Shown piece by piece: positions 28,000-38,100 of a DNA stretch of 64,000 nt (position 1 is its first letter; the number at the start of each line of letters is the position of its first letter). The position numbers were made by a program, and so were the translations under genes. The DNA lies in assembly GCF_964340395.1 (NCBI RefSeq), contig NC_135553.1, forward strand, positions 6,386,001-6,450,000, in the 5' to 3' direction. The notes below the pieces were generated by a model that saw nothing but the letters and a program-made list of their open reading frames with translations, did no database searches and was not told where the DNA came from. The stretch is from Glandiceps talaboti. Lineage: Eukaryota; Hemichordata; Enteropneusta; Spengelidae.

Positions 28000-28116
28000 G
28001 ACAAATGGGGGGGGGGCATGGAAACAATTGAGGGTTCAAAGGGGGAGGCATGAAAATTCTGATGGTCTGAAAGTGTGTGTGTGGGGGGGGGGGGGTGGGG
28101 GGGTGGGGGGGCGGTT
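28000..28116 (+). other. G-run cluster, potential G-quadruplex
   Basis: Runs of G7 to G13 occur at 27996, 28009 and 28083-28111, separated by single T residues in the last case. The pattern fits a plus-strand quadruplex. The neighbourhood (27970-28120) is unusually G-rich and has no supported gene. Confidence 0.7.
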
Positions 28117-28334
28117 CCGAAATATTTTGCTCATGATTTGAACCAAATTAAACCTCAGGTGCGGTCGTTTACCAAGTAAATTAAAAAATTTCTCGCGGTT
28201 TTGTCGCAATACCTTCTAAAACCTATATTCAGTAATGAGTTCGGTGACAGCCATGCGAATGTATTTGTGTATGCCTTCCTCTGTCGGTATGTCTGTCTGT
28301 CTAGTCTCTGTCTGTGTCCCTCTCACTATCTCCA

Positions 28335-28373
<39 letters not shown>

Positions 28374-28396
28374 GTCTGTCTGTCTCTGTCTCTCTT
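28335..28396. repeat. (GTCT)n microsatellite
   Basis: Near-perfect CTGT repeats, preceded by looser CTGT-rich sequence from 28285. Confidence 0.95.
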
Positions 28397-29154
28397 TCTG
28401 TGGCGACTTTTTGAGCATTCAAACCTCAGGAGGAGGAGTCCTCCCACACCCTTACCTCCCCACTAGCTATCACGGCGATGTTTCAGTGCCCAGAATCAAG
28501 ATTGAAAGATAAAATCCTGCTGACTACTGTAAGTATCTTAAAGTACAACCCAATGTGAGACCTTTCTCACAAAGCCCACATATATTAATTTTGTAAAGAA
28601 ATATCTCATTGTTATGTATGAACTTGATTTCCACTGTTAGTTTACAGTTGTAATGTAATGTACCATACTGTACATATACATCTCTGAAGTGGAGCGGGGG
28701 GGGGGGGGGATACTGTATAATTACACATTTAATGTGCATGCAAGTACAATATTTCACGCTTCTTACTCTACGAGTATTTCCTGCGATTGAATGGCGCCCT
28801 CTTTAGATGAAAAGCTGTTGTACCGGTAATGCTGGGCTCAGATTTCCAGCTGCAGGCCTCCTGGTCCGATTCTTACTATCCATAGCGGTAAGATTGTGAC
28901 AAAAACAAGTCTATAATACGGTGTGATGTAGACATATTCTTATACCTACCTGTTCTTACCGCTGACAGAGCTGCCATACATGATACTGATGCTGTTATTG
29001 TTAAACATCAATATATCGCAAACAACAACAGTGGTCAGTGAAATCATGCAACGTTTTTAAAAGGCGACATAAAATGTTAGAGGTCACAGGGATTCAATTT
29101 TACTCACCAGAGAGTTCCTTAAATCGTGGAGAAGCCAAACTACATTAATATCTC

Positions 29155-29262
29155 TGCAAACACCCCTCAACGCCATCGTCGCAAACCACGGCCTGTTTTA
29201 CGGCAACGTTCTTAACGCGCCTCCCACAATTTTAGAAATAATAACTCTGGCTTGCGAGAGTG
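29155..29262 (+). repeat. Dispersed repeat family, copy C
   Basis: It reads CGCCATCGTCGCAAACCACG, GCCTGTTTTACGGCAACGTT and, further on, GGCTTGCGAGAG. It is clearly related to the copies at 1.1 and 24.6 kb but more diverged. Confidence 0.65.
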
Positions 29263-30257
29263 CTCAACGTATGTACAGTGCAACAACTGCATGGGTTCCG
29301 ATCCCGAGTCCCATACCAAAGCTCATCTTCATGTGAAAAGTGCTGGAAACACGTGTTCCACAAGTATCAGATGGTTGAAGTGAATTGGCCAATCACTGAC
29401 CTGTTGCTCACAATAATGACTTGCTAATTGGCCAATCACTGGCCTGTTACTCGATTGGCCAATTTGAGACCACACACAGGTGTTTAATGTCCATTCAAAT
29501 TATATAATCTTCCCAAACACTTTCAGTAGCGTGAGGATTTAGATGTTTTGATGGGGTTACACAGCTGTTTAAACTATATTGGGCCTCGAAATTTCACCTT
29601 TATAAAAAGTGCATTTGATTGGCGTGAACATGGTGCATGGAGTAAGTTGCTTAATGAACTTGAGTCGGGCTAAGAAATACCACGATATTTACAACTCAGT
29701 CTCTATTACTTTGATTTCACCCAGGAATATCTTCAGTGTTTCAGGAAAATGCAATTCGTTGATAATGGAATCGATTGCACAGTGACACTAAGCTGACATG
29801 GCCACTATCTGGCTTGATACGTACATGTATTAAGTCGTTCGTCGTCGTGCCAGATAGTCAAACCTCTGGCCTACATCCTGGGGCCTACAATCGTTGCCAT
29901 ATCGTAATAATTGATAGCTGACTTATAGCAATACGATATACTGTGGTGTAGGGTAGAGACATCTGACATGACGTACGACCAGACTTAACAGTGTCACGGT
30001 ACAACACACATGTATTAAGTCCAATGAAGATGAGATCCACTCAAGGATTTACAGTAACACAAAGTACAGGTTGCCTTGTTCTTTTAGGTTACTTCTCTCA
30101 CAGTGTGACATGAAATATATCACACGAGCGCCAGGGGTAGCTACAAAGGTAAATCACGGACTGGCCGGCTGGCTACTATCACCCCTTTGGAGTCTGAGAC
30201 CTATTTTGTAGTTGGTACAATTAGACCACAGGGCACTCGGGCTTAGTTAGGTTTACG

Positions 30258-30331
30258 AAAACAAACAAACAAACAAACAAACAATGAATGAATGAATGAA
30301 TGAATGAATGAATGAATGAATGAATGAATGA
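30258..30331. repeat. (AAAC)n-(AATG)n compound microsatellite
   Basis: AAAC units run to about 30283 and then AATG units follow. Confidence 0.96.
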
Positions 30332-30732
30332 AGAAATAATAATCATCAACAAGAGAGTTACAAATCATTATTAACAAGAATTGCTATGTTTTTCTATATG
30401 CGAAATTGCCACAATTGTACATTTCATAACCCATTGGGTATGTACTGTTGTACAATTGTGACCATTTCACATATAGGAAAACATATAGTAATTCTTGTAG
30501 TTGATAATGATTTCTCTGACGCGTGTAAGTATTTATTTATGTATTTTTTGCTGGTTTACTTATTTATTTATTTTGTTTGTTTTCATAAACATAACTAACA
30601 AAAATTCAAAATGCTGTCTTCATTGATGGACCGTAACTCATACAGTCTCCGTTGTATTGTTGTAGTTCGTTGCTTTATATACAACCCATAACACCAAAGT
30701 AAAGTGTTTTCTGTATGTACCACAATCGTTAT

Positions 30733-31200
30733 AGCATCCATATCAAGTGAAAAAGTACTGTTTCATTTGCTAATTGACCACATTAGAAAAGTCACATGCT
30801 ATGCTTGTAAATAAACCAATTGAAACAGTATACTTTTACACTTGATATTAATGCTACAAACTAGTGTAGCACATAGAGTGCTTTACTTCAGTGTTACTCA
30901 TTGTATTAGCAAATGAAACAGTATACTTTTACACTTGATATGAATGCTATAAACAAGTGTAGCACATAGAGAAAGTGCTTTACTTCAGTGTTACTCATTG
31001 TATTAGCAAATGAAACAGTATACTTTTACACTTGATATGAATGCTATAAACAAGTGTAGCACATAGAGAAATAGTCTCGCTACCAGACTCGTGACTATCA
31101 TCCCTAATCTGTTTATGTATGCTGAGCGGCTTAGCTGCGAGAAGAGAGGGACTTGCCTATAAACAAGTGTAGCACATAGAGAAAGTACTTTAATTCAGTT
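30733..31200. repeat. 97-bp tandem repeat with an inverted unit and an insertion
   Basis: Units containing GAAACAGTATACTTTTACAC and AAGTGTAGCACATAGAG start near 30818, 30909 and 31007. An inverted partial unit lies at 30733-30775. The third unit is interrupted at 31072-31156. Confidence 0.9.
31072..31156. mobile_element. 85-bp insertion flanked by 28-bp direct repeats
   Basis: Identical 28-bp copies (31044-31071 and 31157-31184) flank a GC-richer segment that starts TAGTCTCGCTACCAGACT and is absent from the other tandem units. No transposase or clear terminal inverted repeats are seen. Confidence 0.5.
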
Positions 31201-31924
31201 TACTCGTTGTACAACCAAACAAGGTCTGATATTCTCCTCTCAGTACAAGTTTCCAGAGAAAAGTTTGTACCTCAATAGGAGGCCCAGTTTGATTTGTGAA
31301 TGACACATTCTCTAACTAACGATAAGTTTGTCAATACTAGTATGTTAACTAACACTCAAGTTTATTTTGTTGAGGGGAATGTGGACTTTACAAATTGTAT
31401 GATATTTTGTTGTATTTGTCCCTGCAGCATTTTAGATCTATCTCAAATGAATACAGATATCAAGTTGTATAAAAGTGAATTTCTGAGTTGAATTATCAGC
31501 AAGAAAGAAAATATAAGAACAGTAATAAAACACAAACATTTTATATTTCAGATAAAACAGGTACGAGATTGGAAATTTGTATTAACATGAAAAGAAAACC
31601 GTAAGAAATGCTCCACTTCTGAATATTGGAGGTGTCCAAACATAAACAGTAACAAGTTATACTGTTTACAACAAATATTGACAAATGTTAACCATTGTAA
31701 TGCATATCATGCCATTAAAGTGCTCATATGGATGTGAAAAGAATATTTATTTTGCCTTATTTAATGAATAAAACAGCGTTACTGTAGTACATTTTTGACT
31801 TTGAAAAGTAAGTTCTTGTTTGAAACTCAATAATTGCAAAACAAATTGAAATGTGTAAAAAGTTTGTTACTGTACGTACAGGAAGTGATTTTTTAACAAA
31901 ATGGGTAAAAATTATAATCTTTAC

Positions 31925-32176
31925 TCACTCAAGTAATTGGACTATCTCTTCATGGTGGTGTTTGAATGCGGAAGTGACAGATGCTTGACGTAATATTATT
32001 AAATGTAGTGATGTACTTATTCTTGCCCATATGACCATTTTAATAGCTATGTCCCTGTGGTGAAATATTGCATAGAAATGTACCATGTGTATGACTAGTC
32101 TCCTTATGTATGATTCCTTACATGGTTCTGTGTTGGTCTGGCCCTGGCAAGATATTTGGTAGATCACTCCACACAC
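31925..32176 (-). pseudogene. Possible GIY-YIG retroelement scrap
   Basis: An 83-codon frame begins MCGVIYQISCQGQTNTEPCKESYI and later reads SVTSAFKHHHEE. The spacing GVIYQI, Cys, CKESYI and a late SAxxxHH resembles the GIY-YIG endonuclease end of Penelope-like elements (VIY-I-C, C-YIGET, then a histidine-containing segment), but the GE(T/S)GR arm is missing. It could be coincidence. It stands alone, with no reverse transcriptase next to it. Confidence 0.3.
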
Positions 32177-33069
32177 ATTTTACTGACTGATGTATCTTAA
32201 AAGTCGTGCTGTCTGGCCATCACCAGTCCATGCATAAATACCACCACCAGAGGGCGCCAGATTACCTGAATTTGAAGTTTTCTGATTTGCAGGATAGTGA
32301 TATATTTAACTCAAATACAGGAACTGATTTTCCCACTACCCGGTACATAGTGAAATTCATTGATAGGAAATGACCACCCTGGAATATAGGTCAAAAAAAT
32401 GTATTACGCTTCTAACAAAATCGTGGCAATTATTTTGAAAATATTGCAAAATTATTCCTGAATGTTTTATTCTAACTGAAATCACTTCTGAATCTTATAA
32501 ATTAATTTCATTATTTTATCCCATATGAAATTTGATTATAGTCATATACACAAAAATTAAAAATATGTGTTAAATAGTGTTAAAGTGTTAAAATCAGACA
32601 ATTATAGCAGGAAGATGATATTAAAATATTCAGCTTTTTAAAAAATCAAAACTTTGTATTGTTGCATCTTTATTAATGCTGATTGTTAAAGGACTAATCA
32701 CGGCAAATGTAACTTTAATTCTCATTGGTTGCAATATCTACATTGTTATTTGTTAAAATCACCTCTATTCAAAACTGTCTTAATACTTCTGATTGGTTCA
32801 CACATTCTGACTATTGCCATGACAAAACACACAATTGCAAATCTGGCTGAATGCATGTATGAAGCCCATATAGCCAAGTGTGGTATCGGACTTCAAAACT
32901 TCAAGCAAATGGTACTTTTATGGGCATATTCTAGATTTGCAACAGGTGTATATCCAAGTGTAAGCTGGTTTGTATGAAATCTGTATAACGCCAAGTGCCA
33001 GCCAAGGTCTACATCAAACTGTATATATCACTTGTACAACCACAGACAGTGACGATCTTTATGGTACAA

Positions 33070-33530
33070 CCATATATTTCTATGTCATCAGTTTTGTAGT
33101 TCTACACCAAAACAATGGGTGTCTATGTCATCAGTTCTGTAGTCCTACATCATCACAATGTGTGTCTATGTCATCAGTTTTGTAGTCCTACATCATGACA
33201 ATGTGTGTCTATGTCATCAGTTTTGTAGTCCTACATCATGACAATGTGTGTCTATGTCATCAGTTCTGTAGTCCTACATCATGACAATGTGTGTCTATGT
33301 CATCAGTTTTGTAGCCCTGCATCATGACAATGTGTGTCTATGTCATCAGTTCTGTAGTCCTACATCATGACAATGTGTGTCTATGTCATCAGTTCTGTGG
33401 TCCTACATCATGGCAATGTGTGTCTATGTTATCAGTCATGTAGGTCTGTGTGTCTATGTCATCAGTTCTGTAGTCCCACATCATGACAATAGTTGTCTAT
33501 GTCATCAGTTCTGTAGTTTTTTCATCGTGA
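33070..33530. repeat. 43-bp minisatellite, about 10 units
   Basis: Units read TCTATGTCATCAGTTTTGTA then GTCCTACATCATGACAATGT and GTG. One unit near 33430-33470 is shortened. Open frames through it (for example 32970-33185 and 33377-33649) come from the repeat. Confidence 0.95.
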
Positions 33531-35112
33531 AAACACATTTCTGTGTCATCGATTTTTGTAGAACTGAATTTACATTCTTAAATCTTACAATATTTCTGAA
33601 AACCTCATTGAAGTTGGCTAGATTAGATCTCTTGACCTACACCAATTGATCTTCACCACTTTTTAAGAAAATCCTTTAAAAATTGAATATCAACCCTGCA
33701 CGGTACTCTTCCCACCACACTACTCCTGAAGAATTACATTTACAGTACGGTAATACTGCAATTAAATACGCCACCTTGTAAAATCACCCAGTCACATCAT
33801 CATTAAATATACAAACACAGATAAAAATAATTACAATAACACACAAATTAATTAAATTCACAATTTTCAACATGAGATTACAATTAGATTACCACAACCT
33901 GATTAAAATGTGAACTAGGGTAGGACTAAATATGTTGTCTATATTTACAACATTGCCACATTTCATCAGAACTTTTTAGACATTGTGTCCTCTTTGTATA
34001 ATACTTGACCTCTCCTAATTCACATTTTCATCATATTGTGTATATATGATTATTAAAAATTCAGTCAGTTAGCCACACTATGTCTATCATTATTTAATAT
34101 TCTACCATTTGTATTTCTTAACATGCTGTTGCTCATTACAAAAAATTCATAATTATTAAAAATGCAGCTATTTTGCCACAATGTGTCTTAATATTCATCC
34201 GTTGCTCATTATAAAAAATTCCACCATTTCCCTGCACTACATTTATATTATTAAATATTAAGCAAGTTTCTCCATGTTACGTTATCATTATTAAATTTTC
34301 AGAAATTTCCCAACACTATTTTTATCATTAAAAATTCAGCCTTTAAAATACATCTATACTATACCTACAATTGTTCACCTTATAGCGAGGAAACCTTGGA
34401 GTAAAAAATTATATCAAAAATATTTTCTTTCCAAATCTTGATAGCAAATTGGTATAGTCTTGTTTTGTGGAATCTGAAAGATGACCTTAAAATGCCCTTA
34501 AATAGTTGCTGTAATTAATTCAAGAGGAATTTATATATTCGTAGATGTGTTGATATACCCTATAGTGCACAACCATGGAAGTTCAAATTTCATTGACACC
34601 TCACTTGGTAGATTATGCTAATTCAATCGGTCTAAATTTTCCTGACACCCTACATCACATGGAGAAAGATTAAGTGAGACAATTACAATGTTGTAATACA
34701 GGACTAAATATTGAACATATGTATTTTCCCTTGTAAAGTCCAATATTGATGAAAATTAGTATTTATCTTCTGTAATACACAAATTAATGGGGTCTTGAAC
34801 TTAGCTTAATTTCTTTCTGCCAACAAATCAGATTAAATCATCAACACAAAATTCTGTCAAGTTTGAATTAGCATAAGTTAAAATGAGGCTTATGGAAGGC
34901 TAACACTCCAATGATAGTGCAGTAGGGGTTAAAGGTCATGAGATTTTCTAGAGATATTCTGTTGTCCACACTAGAAATACTGTATGTAATGCAAAGGGCA
35001 AGAGTAAGTTGAAAGTAACATGATTCAAGGTCTGTTTGCCTGGTGTCTTCCTGAACTTGAATTCATAATTTAAAATACCAGAAGTACTGTAAAAGTTTTC
35101 AAAGTTTTCTCA
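33531..35112 (-). other. Downstream of peflin; possible 3' UTR, no other gene
   Basis: Strongly AT-rich unique sequence following the peflin stop on the minus strand. No polyadenylation signal could be chosen with confidence. AATATTC/TTATTAAAAAT-type motifs recur between 34.05 and 34.35 kb. Confidence 0.45.
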
Positions 35113-35151
35113 TTACTGATATGAGCCATTCTCTAGGACCATTTCTAGAAA
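35113..35151 (-). CDS. PEF1: Peflin exon 7: C-terminal tail (tentative)
   Basis: After a TTCTTTTTAG acceptor this short exon reads FLEMVLENGSYQ followed by TAA, in the phase set by exon 6. Penta-EF-hand proteins end with a short hydrophobic tail just after the EF5 loop (for example YLSMV in ALG-2), so FLEMV fits. I chose it because of the good acceptor, phase and tail-like sequence, but a 12-codon exon found by eye could be wrong. If exon 6 were read through its donor the protein would end within about 15 codons. Confidence 0.6.
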   Translation of the reverse strand, partial: FLEMVLENGSYQ

Positions 35152-38100
35152 CTAAAAAGAATGACATACTACGGTAAGTTGATAGGATTTCAATGTCAGC
35201 TGTATTTTACAACAGATAATTTAATAAAGACAGTTAGTGATGCATACTGGGTTATTTTCATATGAGCTGCAGAACACACATTGCCTCTTTTCAGTATTTT
35301 ATAGTATGTAAGAAATGGCTTGATTTTGTCATTTCACCTTGGAAGTTTATGTCAAGGTCAGCAAAGATGTTACACATTTAAGCAATACTTCTGATACTAC
35401 TTGACTTTCATTTTTGACATTGAAGGTCTTGAAGATGAAACCATTAGAAATGGCTTTTTCAGAAATCATAGTGTCTGACACTAACATCATTCATGTTATA
35501 CAAGTTTGTGACAGGGTATACTAAATCAGACCAAGTACAGTTAGATAAATCGCACTCTGATGTTGTCAGTTGGTTACACTGCATCTGGTATGCATGAGAC
35601 ATGACTTCAAAGTTCATTCCAAACTTAACTTTCAAGGTCAAGAACAGAGATCCTTTTCCATGGCAAAATGTTTATGATTCACCTGTACATATACAGTAAG
35701 AATTCTGTAAGTGGTCATAACTTTACACTTGTTTTGCACACAACAATAAAATGTTACTCATTATTTCCATTACCTGGTAACTCACCTGTTCATATGTAAC
35801 TGTGATCCAGCCTGATCTCTGTGAATCTTTTACTTTAAATGCTTCTGTTAATGATCTCAGCATCACACAACATTGGATGAAATCATCAAAATTTATTGTG
35901 TTCATACTTTTCCTGTCAAACCTGGCTACAACAAGTCGACAAAAGTCCATGGATCTGTTGACAAAAATTTTGAAATATCTAATTTTGAAATATCTAAACC
36001 AATAATATATAAAGCTATTCGATAAATCTGCAGGAAAATAACATTACTATGTCAAAAGTGCATATTTATATCTACTTTCAACTTAGTATATAAAGAAACA
36101 AGGTTGTCATTATTTTGTTTGGGCACGTATAAATATCATAACAGCTGTCACACTGTGTTGTCATAATGACACAAAATACATGTTATTTATATTCTTGAAA
36201 TACATAACTTCATTTGTTATGGAAAATATTGGTATTAATAACAGCTGAAGAGTTTCTAACAGTCAATTTGTGTAGTACAACTCAAGCATGATATAGATAA
36301 TTATTACAGATAAATGAGAGAAACAGGAAGGTTTTGCCTACCACAGGATTTCACATCAAGATTAAAGAATGAAATTATATTCATAATTGTTAGCAATGAC
36401 AGCTGTAAGTTGAGAACAGTCAGTTTGTGTATGGCAAGCATTGTGTATAAATATAGCTAGATTTGGAATACCATAGGATTTCACATCAAGAACAAAGAAT
36501 GAAATTATATTCATAATTATTAGCAATGGCAGCTCTAAGTTGATTTTGAATACCACAGGATTTCACATCAAGAACAAAGAATGAAATTATATTCATAATT
36601 GTTAGCAATGGCAGCTCTAAGTTGATTTTGAATACCACAGGATTTCACATCAAGAACAAAGAATGAAATTATATTCATAATTGTTAGCAACAGCAGCTCT
36701 AAGTTGATTTTGAATACCACAGGATTTCACATCAAGAAAACATAGAATGACGTATTATTCATAATGATACAGGAATCAAACAGTTGAAACTGGTACAGAA
36801 GTAATAAAAACACTTTCTTTCTTTATTTCCCCTTTATGTTATTGTATTTATTGAGTACCTGATTACATATGTGTGTACAGATTTGGGGGTTGTATTTATT
36901 GAGTGCCAGATTACATATGTGTGTACAGATTTGGGTGATCTTACAAGTCTCAGGGTAGTAAAAGTCAGTTGGGTTTACTTACAAATTTAGGACAACAACA
37001 CACCAACTACAATATTATTTGTGGATAACCAGACAGGTGTTCATTGTGTGATTGCTAGACTGGAACTAACTGACTTGATAACCCTTGGCAATACTAGTAG
37101 TCATAAAATGCACCAAAAAAATCAAATCATACAGATATGAAAATCAAACTGAACTATATCAGGTTGGTAAATAGATAGCTGCTCATACGGAAACAGGGTT
37201 GATCATCACCACAGACTGAATTCATTATACAATCTAAACTATCTGACTAATAGTGATGTAAGTAGGAAATACCTGCAAAGACTGAGAGACAAGACATTTT
37301 GGTATACTTACAGATTATATCCAAATGTTTTAAAAGCATTATTGAGTTCACCAGCATCAATATTACCAGACCTGTCCTGATCAAACCTACAAATCCCAGG
37401 TGAAAAATATATCAATAAATTAAAAAGGATAGAAAACTAACCAAAATCTCATCAATAACATGACTGATAAAATATGTTTTCATTACTTTGGATTTAAGAA
37501 GACTGCTGTGTTACTGAAAGTTTTAATACTAGTATGACAAGTACAATTTGACTACTGATAACATAACTAGCAATACTTCAGAAATGATATCAATCCTTAT
37601 ACATTTATTCATGCACACTGGGCATGCATATTTGTTTTCAGTGTTGTACTCTTCCTTTTTTGATGCTGACCTTTATTGCCTAAGAAAACGTTATATTGAA
37701 CTTACTTGTCAAAACACTGTTTCCAATCTTGTATATACTTCCAGAGGGCAGCAAATTCATTGATATCAATTGTACCATCTCTGCTGAAAAAATGTATGAT
37801 CAACGGCTAATTCTGTATGCACTATAGTATCCACTACTCACCGTGTTATTTAGGCAGAAGAAGAATGCATGTTTTATTGATAGGAGAACCTGGCTGTTCT
37901 ATTTTCCATCCACCAAGAAGTGATTAAATTTTGAAAGCCATAAAGGATTCTGTTAATGAATACTTTATTTTTGAGGCCAAATTTTTTTCAATTTTTTTCT
38001 TGTAACATATAAATTTACTGATATCAGAATTAAAGTAAGATGAGTATCAATCCAGTTGTCCACAAAACTTACAAAAATAAAGTATTCAATAGTACATACA

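Larger units (their letters stand above)
24321..30257. other. No gene seen
   Basis: AT-rich sequence with G or C runs at 26106, 26153, 28009-28111 and 28693 and a dispersed repeat at 24.6 and 29.2 kb. Short ATTGGCCAATCACTG motifs recur at 29395-29470. Confidence 0.65.

Noticed and set aside
32729-32977. 82-codon plus-strand frame with a hydrophobic start
   Set aside because: It has no family resemblance and runs towards a minisatellite; chance frame.
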